Assembly: GCA_025991245.1 (NCBI GenBank) | Contig: BQMJ01000055.1 | Location: 62,001 to 126,000, forward strand | Direction: 5' to 3' | DNA: 64,000 nucleotides | Source of the DNA: Galdieria partita | Taxonomy: Eukaryota; Rhodophyta; Bangiophyceae; Galdieriales; Galdieriaceae | Shown here: piece by piece, positions 12,428-22,491 of the stretch | Position numbering within the stretch: position 1 is the first letter of the stretch | Layout of the letters: each line of letters starts with the position of its first letter | Notes under the pieces: generated by a model | What the model was told of the DNA's origin: nothing | What the model saw: the letters and a program-made list of their open reading frames with translations, nothing else | Database searches by the model: none | Program-made: the position numbers and the translations under genes

Positions 12428-14035
12428 ATGCAAAGTTTCGTCTATCATTCTTTTGGAGACTTGTGTACATCAAAGTCCACAAGTTTTTCCTGCAAAACCC
12501 AATATACAAAGTGTTACAATACTTTACTAAATTGTTCAACTGTTCCTACTCCTATGAGACTTGCTTTGTTCCCGTTTCCGTTTTTAGAAAAGAACCAAAG
12601 TGATGGAGCGTGGGACTTGAACTCCAAAGCTGTTACGGAGTTTATCCAACACTATCAGTATTCTCCAGTTTTATTCAGGAGATGTTTTCCTGATTTGTTT
12701 TTTGCAATAACCCCAGAAGATCTTGCAGGACTTGCTTGTGAAACTGGATTTATTTCACGTGTCGTTCAACACTTTCCAACGAAACAAGTTGATAAGAAAT
12801 GGAAAGTTTTGTGGGGTCCTTTTTCTGAAAAGTATTTTGAAAACTTTCCCGATAAGAACGCCTCATTACTAGTGAATGATGTGGAAAGGTATAAAATTCT
12901 ATTTTGTTTTGTTGTACCTTGAAGTGCTTTCTGCAGATTTTTTCCTCAAGTGGAGCAATTACTGAAATATTTTCGGTTCATTTCGAATTACAGGATAGAC
13001 GATGTTATGTTATCGTATGCAACTTGTGGCGGAGGTGTAGGGCCACATATTGATAACTATGACGTGTTTCTTATTCAGGCAAGAGGAAGAAGAAAATGGC
13101 GTTTGCATTTATCACCTTTGAAGAAAAACGAGGAAGATTGGTTGCCTACCCAAGTACTTGTCGTTTATTTATCCTTTAGCCAAATTCTTTTGCAGATTTG
13201 TTAGGAATTGCGTGTTTTAAGATCTATTCCTTCGACGGATGTTGAGTGTATTTTAGAACCTGGCGATATGCTTTTTCTTCCTGCACGTTATCCACATTGG
13301 TATGTAGATATGGAGTTTACATAGTTCTTGCCTTATGATTCTCACGTAGGGGAATCTCTTTAGATAATGAATGTATGACATATTCAGTAGGCCTTCGACT
13401 GCCTTCCATGGAAAACATGCTATTTGCTGTTATGGAGCATTACAATGAACACTTTTTATCATTGAGAGAAACATTCCTGGACAAATCTATTCCTTCTTAC
13501 ACAGCCATAGATGATCCAGGACGAATAAGACAATTAACTACATTCCGTAACAACTTGTTGAGAGAAATTCGAGATTTACTCACTGGTAAGAATGGGGGAG
13601 ACAAACATATGGCAATCCGAATAACTGCATGTAGATGAACTTAACTTTCGATCTTGTCTTGGAAAATTGTTAACTACTCCTATTCGACTTGATACGAAAC
13701 AACTCATTGAAGAAGAAATAGGGTCTGAAGAAGAAGCAGAAATGCTGGCTCGAGAGTTTTGGATGGGTAGTATTAAGTTGGAAAGAGCAAAAGGATGCAA
13801 AGCTGCTTATATACCTTCTTCTAGAAAAATATCTTGCATGCTGTTTGTTGATGGGATAGAATATCGCTTACCGAAAGGAAAACTATTCGATCAATTTGCC
13901 AAAGTCTTTTGTGATAAGCAAATTCCACTGATGCAATGTCGTCAGTTATTGGGAATTCGGCGAAGACAGCACCAGAATTTGATTGGCTTGTTCAAGTCGC
14001 TGCTGTTGAATAGGAGTCTTACACGCTTATCTTAG
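12428..14035 (+). CDS. RoxA/YcfD-like JmjC 2-oxoglutarate oxygenase (ribosomal protein uL16 arginine hydroxylase family)
   Basis: Exons 12428-12888, 12937-13153, 13205-13299, 13350-13585 and 13635-14035 give 469 residues. The Fe(II)-binding HxD is in GGGVGPHIDNYDVF, and the distal His is in ARYPHWGISLD, split by intron 3 inside the Trp codon. The flanking GRRKWRLH and DMLFLPARYPHW are the pattern of bacterial RoxA (YcfD), which hydroxylates an Arg of ribosomal protein uL16; human MINA53 and NO66 are distant relatives. The C-terminal ~150 residues resemble the dimerisation and winged-helix part of that family. The first ~45 residues are Ser/Thr/Cys-rich, so plastid or mitochondrial targeting is possible; an alternative start at 12554 would remove them. 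The substrate in this organism is inferred. Confidence 0.8.
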
Positions 14036-14072
14036 TGGCCAATAAAAAATATTGAAAAAAGTCGCTAGGAAG

Positions 14073-14991
14073 ATGAGCAATCTAGTAAAAGATAATATGG
14101 TTCCAGAATTTATGCGACAACCTGGTATCAAAGAAGGTGAATAGAACACTGCTCCCTGCCGCTCCCTACAATTGACAGCGTGTCTTTTGTGTCAAGGTTA
14201 TCGAAAACCCTCAGAAAATATTTGGCAGATTCTTGCGTCTCTCAAGCAAATTCATAATGAGACGGGTTGGTGTCTTTTGTCAGAGTTTGCAGTCTTTGAG
14301 TGAAGTGTGGCATTTAGGAAATGTGTGGACTCACTTAATGAGTGGATTCCTGTTTCTCTTACTTGTTCCTTACACATATCATGCGTTAAGTGAATATGAA
14401 AGGAAGGACATTTTGTTTATGCTAGTTTTTGTCCTTTCTGCGTCATTTTGTTTTTTTGGTTCAGCAACTTATCACTTATTTATCTGTACAAAGAAGTGGC
14501 ACTATACCTTGAGGCATATCGACCATAGTGGAATTATCAGCATGGTTTGTGCTTCTTATTTACCAGCCTTGAATAGAGGTTTTAAGTGTTTTCCTTGGTA
14601 TCAACAACTTTATATGGGTGTGGCTATCATTTGCTGGATTTTTATTATTATCATTGTCCCTGCTCTGGATAAGAGAGAGAGACGTACTCAAAGAAATATT
14701 GTTTTGTTTATTTCTGCCACTTGGGGGATTATTCCATTGACTCATTTCTGTTTATATGGACGATATGGTTGGCAAATGTTTCTAACTTCTACCTTAGTTA
14801 TGTGGTTGGTTTACGGTTTGGGTTTCCTTTTTTATGTAACAAAGTGGCCAGAGATACGTCACGCTGGTAAGTTTGATATATGGGGTCATTCTCATCAATA
14901 CTGGCACTTGTGTACAATATTTGCTTCCTTGTTCTGGTGGTATACACTTATGAAGATGCACAGAGAGTTGCCTGATTCGATACACTGCTAA
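14073..14991 (+). CDS. PAQR family seven-transmembrane protein (adiponectin-receptor/haemolysin-III type)
   Basis: Three exons (14073-14136, 14197-14265, 14318-14991) give 268 residues. The short first exons are supported by the family pattern EGYRKPSENIW and IHNETG|NVWTHL, which is rebuilt exactly across the two introns (60 and 52 bp). The rest has about seven hydrophobic helices, with SATYHL, HIDHSGI and the C-terminal GHSHQYWH. These three motifs supply the Ser, Asp and three His residues of the PAQR metal site, which supports ceramidase-like hydrolase activity. The protein sits 37 bp downstream of the JmjC gene on the same strand and ends 14 bp from the convergent BCD1 gene. Without the upstream exons it would lack the first conserved motif. 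Confidence 0.85.
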
Positions 14992-15005
14992 TAAATAACA
15001 ACTTG

Positions 15006-15866
15006 TCAATGCGAACGATGTATACTTTCCAAATCTTCAAACGGTAGAAGAACAGCAACGGTCGGGAACTCAACAACTATTTTTCCTTGCAATATCTGCT
15101 TGAGCGAAAATGTCATATCACACCTTTCAAAAGTTTTGTGATCCAAGTCACGACGTTTCTCCGATACGAGATAGACTTGCATCTGTTCCACTTTATACTG
15201 TGAGTAGGTACGTAGTAGCTGCGATAGTTTCCTATTTCTTGAAAGAGAAGGCTTTGGTTGGAAAATATTTTGCAAGACTTCCTTCAGAGGTTCATTCTCA
15301 TCAACACGGGTAACTTGCCAGGCAAGTTTCAAATGAGGAAAAATCAGACGGAGCGACCAAAAGATACAACCGTTCTTAAAAGAGTAAACGGATTGATTCA
15401 ACTTTGCCTTGGTGAAGACTCGGGGAAGAAAGCAAACACTGATGTTTGACTGCTTTGCTTTCCTCTCAAGTACTTTATTCTTCTTCTGTACATGGAACCA
15501 GCTTTTTTGTTCATCTTTCCAACGCTGCAGTTGCACCGTTGCGGCTGAAGAAGCACGATGTACTTGTTCCAAAAAAGTATAGTCGTTTAAAAAAGTTTCT
15601 TCCGTATATTGAGTCATTGGTACGAATTGGATCTTTTGTCGCTTTCCATCGCAACCCTGTGGAATAATTCTTATGTTTGCTCTATAAAGATAGAAGCTGC
15701 AACTTACTGTTTGTTCCTTATGTGTCTTTACGCAAATTAATGAACAAGTTCGTGTTCCGCAAGAAGGGCACTTGTATTTTGCAAGGTTGGCTGCGTCTTT
15801 GTTCTTATCTAAACAGCAAACTTGACAATTGTCTTGCAAAGTGTTCACAGCTGCCTCTTCTTCCAT
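15006..15866 (-). CDS. BCD1: Box C/D snoRNA assembly factor BCD1 (zf-HIT protein)
   Basis: Exons 15866-15708 and 15656-15006 (269 residues). The N-terminal HIT zinc finger spans about residues 12-52, with Cys pairs in CQVC, CPSC and CSLIC and a His/Cys pair; the last conserved piece, KEQT|GCDGKR, is completed only by splicing out the 51-bp intron. BCD1 (human ZNHIT6, yeast Bcd1) acts in the nucleus with R2TP and NOP58 during C/D snoRNP assembly. The remainder is basic with a conserved-looking YDHxTF-like end (DHKTFERCDM). The intron length is a multiple of three with no in-frame stop, so reading through it gives an open but poorer protein. The stop is 14 bp from the PAQR stop, tail to tail. 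Confidence 0.8.
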   Translation of the reverse strand: MEEEAAVNTLQDNCQVCCLDKNKDAANLAKYKCPSCGTRTCSLICVKTHKEQTVSCSFYLYRANIRIIPQGCDGKRQKIQFVPMTQYTEETFLNDYTFLEQVHRASSAATVQLQRWKDEQKSWFHVQKKNKVLERKAKQSNISVCFLPRVFTKAKLNQSVYSFKNGCIFWSLRLIFPHLKLAWQVTRVDENEPLKEVLQNIFQPKPSLSRNRKLSQLLRTYSQYKVEQMQVYLVSEKRRDLDHKTFERCDMTFSLKQILQGKIVVEFPTVAVLLPFEDLESIHRSH

Positions 15867-15889
15867 CCGCAAAAACTAATCATCCATAT

Positions 15890-16864
15890 TTATTGATTGC
15901 CTATGGGGATTGCTTCAGTTCCTAAGCAATTTCCTTCAATATCCAAACACAAAACCTTTTCTACTTGAGGATAAGATATTGAGACTGCAATAAAAACAGG
16001 ATCTATGTTTTCCAAAAGAATAAAATGAAACATCGATCTGGAATATTTTCCGACTACTACTTTCCTACAGCTTTGTAACCTTTTGTCCAAAGCCTCCGTA
16101 TCTAGTTCAAAACTTTTCAATGAACCTTTTGCAATACCTTCTCCTGTTGCTTTGACGAGAGATTCCTTTAATGTCCAAATACTGAGAAAAGATTCCCTCT
16201 GCAGATCACTAGGTTGACGCAATAACCAACTCAACTCGGTGTCCGAAAGATATTTCCTGGCAATATCAAGATAACTTTTCACCTTTCTATTCTTATTTTC
16301 TATATCTATGCCAATCTCTCCATCACAACAAACTGCCAATGCACATAATTCTTTCGTATGCGATAAACTGAAAGATATCCTAGGAATCGAAGGATTGTTG
16401 ATTCGAAGCACAGGTTTTCCACCTTCCAGAGTGGCAAAACTCCAATCTTTAGGTTGAAAATTCGTCAAATATTTTGAAATGGCAGTTCTCATAACACCTC
16501 TTCCTACAATAAACGTGTCTCGATTCTAGTGAAAGGCAAGTAAGATCACAATCAATCTACTTTGCAATCAATGTACCTCTAAAGAGAGGAGTTCTTTACA
16601 CTTCATTTTCTCTTCCAAGGATAATAACTGGAAAAATTTCTCTACAATAGGCTTCGTGATACTACTCAACCAAACATGGACTTGATTCTTCGGAAGTGGA
16701 AACGAAGGAGAGCTCATAGAACATTGACGTATACTCAACTTCTGCCTACAATATGCTACTTTAAAATACAACAGCTTTCTATTACAAAACTGAAGTGGAA
16801 TAAAACAACATGTTTGCCAAGCCAACATATCACAAGCAAGTAGCTGTCTTTCTATTACCGACAT
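15890..16864 (-). CDS. Sfp-type 4'-phosphopantetheinyl transferase
   Basis: Exons 16864-16577 and 16525-15890 (307 residues). Transfers the phosphopantetheine arm of CoA to carrier proteins, for example fatty acid synthase ACP or an aminoadipate reductase. The magnesium/CoA motif is IGIDIENK and the second catalytic motif is WTLKESLVKATGEG, the standard pair of the Sfp/AcpT superfamily. The N-terminal exon has the usual VHVWLSSI strand and an LLSLEEKMKC helix, followed across the intron by RDTFIVGRGVMR. The first ~55 residues are Cys-rich and may be a targeting sequence; starting at a later Met would still keep the domain. The start lies 32 bp from that of the divergent coiled-coil gene, so the promoter must be very short. 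Confidence 0.85.
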
Positions 16865-16896
16865 CGATTGACAAAGTGATTCTCACAGGAGCCTCT

Positions 16897-17719
16897 ATGT
16901 TTCTTATCTGCTGCTGGAATTGTTCCAGAGTTTATTCTAGCAAGTCCTTTTCACCACAACAAAGAAAATGTTTCAAGCCAACAAAAAGAAAGCTTACATG
17001 TTGGAACGCTGAGGTTGTATGTTGCGATGCTGTGGAAGAGAAAGGAAGTAGCACTCAAAATGCTTCAAGTGTGCCAAGTTCCTTATTGGAGACCATTGGG
17101 ATGGACGAATTGAGAGAAGAGCTGAGAAGCAGTCTAGAAAATGCTATTAGAAAAGCCAAGGATAAAGGAGAGTTCAAGTTGACAGAGGAGGAGAGGAGAG
17201 TCCTTGATGAGCTGGAGGTTTGGATTGCAATTCATAATATGTATCAAAAAGCTTAAATAACTTTCATTTTAGAAAAGAGGAGTTGAAGAGTTGAGAAATA
17301 TTTTTGAAAAGTTAAAGGAACAGATGAGGGAAGTACCAAACAACGAAGAACAAAAGCAAATAGAAAACGAAACGACAGTGAGACGGGAGCGTATGTTGGA
17401 TCTCTACGATCAACAAGTCAACACACTTCTCCAAGTAATGCAACAAGAAAGAAAAAAACTCCACCAAGAAAAGACACAGATTGAACAACTTCGAAAACAA
17501 TATGAGGAAGACTTGCAAAGAAGAGAGGCTATCAGACCTAATACATTGCCAAAGGTTTTGCTTTTGGCATGCGGAGTAACTTTTGGTTTCTCTTGTCTTT
17601 ACTATGTTTGGGTATCCCTTGAAACAGATCAAAGCGATAACTTACGAAATGCGGTTTGGAATGCTTTGGCTACAGTTGTTGCTGTACTTGTGTATGAAAG
17701 CCAAACAAAGAAGAAATAA
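16897..17719 (+). CDS. Uncharacterised coiled-coil protein with C-terminal membrane hairpin, probably organellar
   Basis: Exons 16897-17217 and 17273-17719 (255 residues); the intron joins DELE|KRGVEE and is 55 bp. I do not recognise the family. The first ~45 residues are Cys, Ser and Lys/Arg-rich with almost no acids, like a transit peptide. The middle (about residues 60-190) is highly charged and heptad-like (MLDLYDQQVNTLLQ, ERKKLHQEKTQIEQLRKQ), so a long coiled coil is expected. Near the end come two hydrophobic stretches, VLLLACGVTFGFSCLYYVWV and ALATVVAVLVYES, ending in a basic tail. This suggests a membrane-anchored structural protein of plastid or mitochondrion, but no function can be assigned. 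An in-frame ATG at 16810 lies within the divergent gene and was not used. It ends 24 bp from the convergent PSF2 gene. Confidence 0.6.
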
Positions 17720-17743
17720 TAAATAACATTACTATAAGAAAAC

Positions 17744-18493
17744 TCACTGGTATTTTCGTAATGTACGTCTGTACTCTGTTTCTTGTGTCGGAGCATTCTG
17801 ACTTTGCTCTTCTCTCGTACTCGGCATTTCCTGTAAATATGAGAATGTTGTACACTGAGACCAGAATTTGACTAACCGTCTCATTTGAGTTATCAAGTGA
17901 AGCGAATGTACAGAGAATCTCTAAAAGTGGACCTCGCAAACTGTTCAATTCCATCCAAGATACGTTATTAATTTTGACAAAAGGTGTTCGTTCTCGAACG
18001 TTAAACAAACCCTTTCTAAGCTTATTGGTTCTTAAATCGAGAAGGTCTTCCAAGGCTCTTCTAATCTATTAGAATACGCATCTTGATGTCAAAATTTTGG
18101 CTTTCCTTAGTAAGGAAACGGAACGCAGACCTTGAAAGGTTGTTCTATGTCATCTGAAGCAACGTGAAGCAATTTGGAAGCTATTTCCATGTAGTGCTGA
18201 TGTAACTGTACCAAACCACTGTTTGGATTATTTCTCTCTTCCTCCACTTTTGCAAGTATCTTTTCTTCAGTAAGCCAACTAGGCGGCAATATGCGACAAC
18301 GTTTGGCCTCCTTAAGACCTACAGCCAACCACAGAGGTACGGTAACGGGTATCCCTACTTCAAACGGGCCGAAATCTCCAACTATAAGGTTAATCACTGG
18401 AAGTTTTATGTTTGGAATAATTTCAATGAGTTCGTCGTCGGCAAAGAATTCTACTTCTTGACAAGTCAAACGCTGCGTCTCTTTCAAACTCAT
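17744..18493 (-). CDS. GINS2: GINS complex subunit PSF2
   Basis: Exons 18493-18131, 18065-17877 and 17830-17744 (212 residues, the usual PSF2 size). GINS is the four-subunit ring that joins MCM and CDC45 in the replicative CMG helicase. The first exon has the PSF2 pattern EVEFFADDELIEIIPN, GDFGPFEVG and VPLWLAVGLKEAKRCRILPP. The second exon has the DLRTNKLRKG and MELNSLRGPLLE helices. The first donor is GTCTGC, which is unusual, but skipping it puts a stop within four codons. The third exon is inferred from a good acceptor (TTTACAG) and gives a short acidic-basic tail; the frame is also open if the second intron is retained, so the C-terminus is less certain. Confidence 0.85.
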
Positions 18494-18778
18494 CGTTCGC
18501 GCCAAAAGTCAGCTTTGGCCATTGATGAATTAATTCTCTTCTTTTCATAAAAGGCTCAATAGAATACAAATAAGTTGAATAACGGATTGAAGGAAGTTAT
18601 AAGATCATTAAACACCTATTGGCAACATTTCATTTTTAAAAAAATTTACATAATATTCAGAAATGCCGAAAACGACTAGATTGCTTCACATTTCCAAATA
18701 ACACATGCCGTAATAACAATACAGGCAAATAGTAAATGCCTACTCTTCTTCTTTCCACTATCCATTTCACAAGTCAAG
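18494..18778. other. Intergenic region between SLX9-like and PSF2 genes
   Basis: 285 bp, AT-rich, holding the promoter of PSF2 and the 3' end of the SLX9-like gene (both minus strand). I see no further gene. Confidence 0.5.
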
Positions 18779-19409
18779 CTACGCATTTTGTCTATAAGTT
18801 GCTGAAGTACGAAGTACATTTGACAGATGCTCGGAAAGAGCCTGAAAAAACATTTTAACCAATCTTCAACAATACAATTCAAACCATACGCACTTGGAAG
18901 GGGTTCTTCTGGAACACCGGGTGTCCAACTACTTCTTTTAGCTGTTCACTTTCTCGGAAAATCAAATTCCGCTTCTTCGTTTCTGTCATTTTGCCAGAAA
19001 CTTCGTGTGGTAATGGAATCTTCGAAGCTGCATCATCTTTTTCGTTATCGACTTCCAGCAACGACTCCCGAAGGTCTGAAACGACGCTGAGGAAACTGTT
19101 ATTGAAGGACTTCTTCCAAGGCCGAATCTTATGCTCTATTTTCTCTTCCTGTCTTTTTAACAAGTTCTCTACAATTAAATTGAGCTTTCTCAACACTTTC
19201 TCATGCCGCTGCCTTCTCTTTCTCTTCTCTTTCGAGCGACCTATGCTGCTTTGATATCGCTCAAGTTTTTTCACTTCCTGTTGTTGTTTCTCCAAGATGG
19301 GATCTAGACTCCAAGACTGAACTCCTCTATCTGAAACCTTTTTCTGCAAATTCCTAGTCTTTTCTATACTACTTTCTAACCTTTTTGTACGTTTTACTGG
19401 TTTAGTCAT
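18779..19409 (-). CDS. SLX9-like ribosome biogenesis factor
   Basis: Exons 19409-18894 and 18841-18779 (192 residues). The protein is very basic, with KRRQRHEKVLRKL in the middle and an end HPVFQKNPFQ|ALSEHL that is created by splicing. That layout, a basic KKE-type stretch and a final F-x-NPF-x-x-x-x-EHL motif, is the one I associate with SLX9/FAM207A. SLX9 binds pre-40S particles and helps export from the nucleolus. The match rests on short motifs, so the assignment is moderate. Without the 52-bp intron the frame stops after two codons, which supports the second exon. Its start faces the CYTH gene, 63 bp away. Confidence 0.55.
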
Positions 19410-19472
19410 TCTAAGAATTACGACGCCGACTCACAATCAATATGTCTCTTATGTGAGAATGTTATCCCAACC

Positions 19473-20153
19473 ATGTTTCATTGTTTGTTTCTATCGCCAA
19501 CTCTGTGGTGCAGTACTTCATTTCGACATCTTCGTAAGACCTGCAGCTTTGCATACAGGAAAAGGAAGTTTCTAAAAAGACCAAACAACTTTCAGTGTTC
19601 CACTAGAGCTTCTTTTGATATGAGCTTGATAGAAGAAGGGGACAAGAGACAGAGGTCCAACGTGGAAATAGAACGAAAGTTTTTGGTAGTGTCGACGAAA
19701 TATAGGGAAAAGTTTGTGAAGAAGTATTCCATTCGACAAGGATATCTTTTTGCGTCAAAGGACAAAAGTGTCCGCGTTCGATGCACTGATGATGCAGCGT
19801 TTTTGACGATAAAGGGCGAGACTTTTGGTATGAAACGTAAAGAATTCGAATATTCTATCCCACAAACTGATGCAGAGCAACTGTTGGATTCACTCTGTCT
19901 GAGACCACAAATTGAGAAGACTCGTTATCTCGTGGAAGAAAAAGGTTTCGTTTGGGAGGTAGATGAGTTCCTTGGTGACAACGTTGGTTTGGTAGTGGCA
20001 GAAGTTGAACTCAAGGATGAAGAGGTACAGGTCGAACTGCCTGACTGGGTTGGAAAGGAAGTAACAGAAGATACTCGATTTTATAACTCAGTTTTGTTCC
20101 AAAGGCCTTTTTGTTCGTGGTCGGAGGAAGAGCGACAGAAGATCAACTCTTGA
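19473..20153 (+). CDS. CYTH-domain protein (inorganic triphosphatase / class IV cyclase-like), probably plastid or mitochondrial
   Basis: Single exon, 226 residues. The CYTH signature ExExK is present as VEIERKF (about residues 64-70), followed by basic strands IRQGYL, SVRVRC, FLTIKG and the acidic EVDEFLG and VVAEVEL that line the triphosphate tunnel. Bacterial and plant members of this size hydrolyse inorganic triphosphate or related polyphosphates; adenylate cyclase activity is limited to a subset, so a triphosphatase is more likely. The first ~45 residues lack acids and are rich in Arg, Lys, Ser and Phe (TCSFAYRKRKFLKR), fitting a transit peptide; the domain itself would start at MSLIEEGD. 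Confidence 0.82.
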   Translation: MFHCLFLSPTLWCSTSFRHLRKTCSFAYRKRKFLKRPNNFQCSTRASFDMSLIEEGDKRQRSNVEIERKFLVVSTKYREKFVKKYSIRQGYLFASKDKSVRVRCTDDAAFLTIKGETFGMKRKEFEYSIPQTDAEQLLDSLCLRPQIEKTRYLVEEKGFVWEVDEFLGDNVGLVVAEVELKDEEVQVELPDWVGKEVTEDTRFYNSVLFQRPFCSWSEEERQKINS

Positions 20154-20279
20154 GGCGGTTTTTCTTTGGCAAACAAACGAAAACTTTTTTAGTGCAATGC
20201 TTCAATTGAGAAAAATTCTATCGAGACAAAATTTTTTATATACTTTACTATTTTACACTCTGTAGACAGCGTAGCGACG

Positions 20280-21510
20280 CTATGTTTCTGAACTCCTAAA
20301 ATCTTGTTGCATCTCGGAAGCCGGATTACGTCCAAGTCTCATTCCAATAACTCTTGCAGGTACACCCTAACGAGCAATCAACATGGTTAAAAACAACTTG
20401 TTAATAAACTTACCACAGCTGTTGCAAAGCTAGGTACATCATTCAAAACTAGAGAACAACTACGTACATGAATCAATATATTTATGTTCCTAACTACTTT
20501 TGCAATTACTCACGCGCCAATTTGTGAGTGTTCTCCAATTTCTATTCTGCCAAGAATAGTTGCTCCAGCACCAAGTAAAACGCCCTCATGAACGATAGGA
20601 TGACGCTCCCCGTATTTCTTACCTGAACCACCCAAAGTAACGTGATGAAGCATAGATACATCATCACCTACTACGGAAGTTTCCCCAATAACAATTCCTT
20701 CAAAAACTATTAGCAACCTGACTGTAATACGAGACAGCTTCAAGTACCAGTTCCATGATCGATAAACACGCCATGTCCAATCTTCGCCCCAGGATGAATG
20801 TCAATATGAAGTTCTTTTGTTATCTGAGAATGGAGAAAGTATGCCATGGCCTTTCTCTCTTGACACCAAAGCCAATGACTTACTCTATAGGCTTGAAGTG
20901 CATGATATCCCTTGTTTCCAACGTTACAAAGGTTCTAGAGCATAAAAGAAGATGCTTACCTTGAAATATAAAAATGCTTCTAACAAAAAGGTACAGGCTG
21001 GGTCTCTTTCCTTCACAGCGATCAAGTCCCTTCTACACGCAAGACGAAAATCTTTCGATTCTTCAAGAGCGTCACGAAACAACTCCATCAGCAGCGTACT
21101 AGAGATGGTAGGACTCGCTAGTTTGTTTGCCAAGTGAAAAGATAAAGCGGCCTCCAAGCTTTTATGATTCAAAATAGTCGAGAATAGAAAGGAGGCCAAG
21201 AGAGGTTCGTTGTAGGCGTGCTGTTGAGCCTCTTCCTTTAAAGAAAACAGAGAGTGGAGTCAGCCAAGTCTATAACACGTCTAAAACTTACTCTTAAAAT
21301 GAGCCAAACCCAATCTTGTTCATCTTCCGACTCATCACAACAATTCTCAACTGCTTCTTTTAGAACGTCTAATACATCTACTGAAGACAAGTCAGCAACG
21401 CCCTTTCCCTCGGTTTCCTTGGCTCTTTTCTTTGTCTCTGAGTTCTCTGCGTTTTCCTCGGTGTTGTTTTGCTCCTCAGCAGCATAGTTGGCTTCTCCAT
21501 TGCAAGTCAT
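20280..21510 (-). CDS. Serine O-acetyltransferase
   Basis: Six exons: 21510-21292, 21235-20960, 20910-20748, 20697-20514, 20459-20414 and 20366-20280 (324 residues). Makes O-acetylserine from serine and acetyl-CoA, the first step of cysteine synthesis. The N-terminal helical domain contains AVKERDPAC and, across intron 2, LYFK|GYHALQAYRVSHWLW. The left-handed beta-helix has hexapeptide repeats with the catalytic IDHGTG, IGETSVVG and LHHVTLGGSGKKYGERHP. The end, LGRNPASEM, carries no clear C-terminal Ile, so docking to O-acetylserine sulfhydrylase by the usual terminal peptide is doubtful. The first 60 residues are acidic and give no sign of a transit peptide, so the enzyme is probably cytosolic. 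The 46-nt fifth exon is short but needed for ATAV|GVPARVIG. Confidence 0.9.
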
Positions 21511-21904
21511 CGTTAACCACCAATTGGAAAAGATTCTTCTCTTTCCGTGAATTGGATGACCGACCGACCGTTGTAGGAGGCATCCTCATGAGATTCGTAT
21601 TTTCAAGTCTATTGCAAAATTGAATCCGAATGTTCCATGAATATAAAAGAGCAGGATTTGTTTGTAACCAATGTGCCTTGGAGTATATTCCATGGAGTTG
21701 GCTTAAATGTACAGACTATGTTCCCCTTGGATAACTTGTACTCTCTATATTTAACAAGTTCCATGGAATGCAAGTCATTGAATCTATTCGTTCTCATTGA
21801 AATGTTTCCTATGAAAGAGAGTATGAGAATTGTTCATGATCCATTTTGCCATTATTCACAAGATCGTCCTATGCACACCAATAATCCTTTTCTTAGGTCT
21901 GATT

Positions 21905-21917
21905 GCCCGCCATTTTG
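21905..21917. promoter_or_regulatory. GCCCGCCATTTTG motif (YY1/E2F-like)
   Basis: This 13-mer also occurs at 61121-61133 in the promoter between the DDT and condensin genes. Its reverse complement contains AAAATGGCGGG, close to YY1 or E2F sites known from other eukaryotes. It lies 12 bp upstream of the ATG at 21929. Confidence 0.35.
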
Positions 21918-21928
21918 GTTTTCGTTTC

Positions 21929-22384
21929 ATGGAAGCTCAAGTGCACACAAAAGAGGAGCCTCTCTTGAAGGACGAAATTGACGACGTACCTTTATCAGAA
22001 CTGTGGAAAAGAATGCACAAGTCTGAACCCAAAATCACGAATGGCAAGAAAGAACACAAGAAAAAGGAAGCTAGGAAAGATGCGCCAACAAAGACAAAGG
22101 GGACACTTGCAAAGGTTTGTGGGAATCCGACTGCCTCCCAGAAAAGAAACAAAGTCGCAGTTAAATACGACGAGAAATTTGCCAATAAGAGATTTTCCAA
22201 TCTTGGTCAAAGAAGAGAGACGCCTCCCAAAGGTGATCCTCTCCGTTTGTTCTACGAGAGTATGTATGAAGAAAAGAAACGAAAGAAAGAGGAAGCAACA
22301 CTAGCAGAAACTTGGCTTCTTATTCACGGACTGTTAGAAGAAGACCAAGCAAAGTCTGTCTTTGAAAAACAACGGCAAAGGTGA
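21929..22384 (+). CDS. Uncharacterised basic, charged protein
   Basis: 151 residues in one exon; the family is not recognised. It opens with an acidic stretch (DEIDDVPLSELWKRMHK), continues with a Lys-rich, Ala/Thr-containing linker, and ends with a helix-forming part (DPLRLFYESMYEEKKRKKEE, ETWLLIHGLLEEDQAK). The composition suggests a nuclear or nucleolar protein, but nothing defines a function. The frame is open upstream to 21830, giving a hydrophobic leader (IVLCTPIILFLGLIARHF); I preferred the ATG at 21929 because a conserved-looking promoter 13-mer lies only 12 bp before it. The gene is head-to-head with serine acetyltransferase and tail-to-tail with the UvrD-like helicase. Confidence 0.5.
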   Translation: MEAQVHTKEEPLLKDEIDDVPLSELWKRMHKSEPKITNGKKEHKKKEARKDAPTKTKGTLAKVCGNPTASQKRNKVAVKYDEKFANKRFSNLGQRRETPPKGDPLRLFYESMYEEKKRKKEEATLAETWLLIHGLLEEDQAKSVFEKQRQR

Positions 22385-22491
22385 ATCAGAGTACAACTAC
22401 AAAACAAACAATCTGAAAATAGAAAGCTTTCTAAATAACTTGTGTAATTTATGTATAAATAACAGTGCAGTCGATAATTATTTTAAAACTG

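Noticed and set aside
20935-20959. A 25-bp intron in serine acetyltransferase.
   Set aside because: A later acceptor at 20912-20911 gives a 49-bp intron and rebuilds the conserved LYFK|GYHALQ segment.
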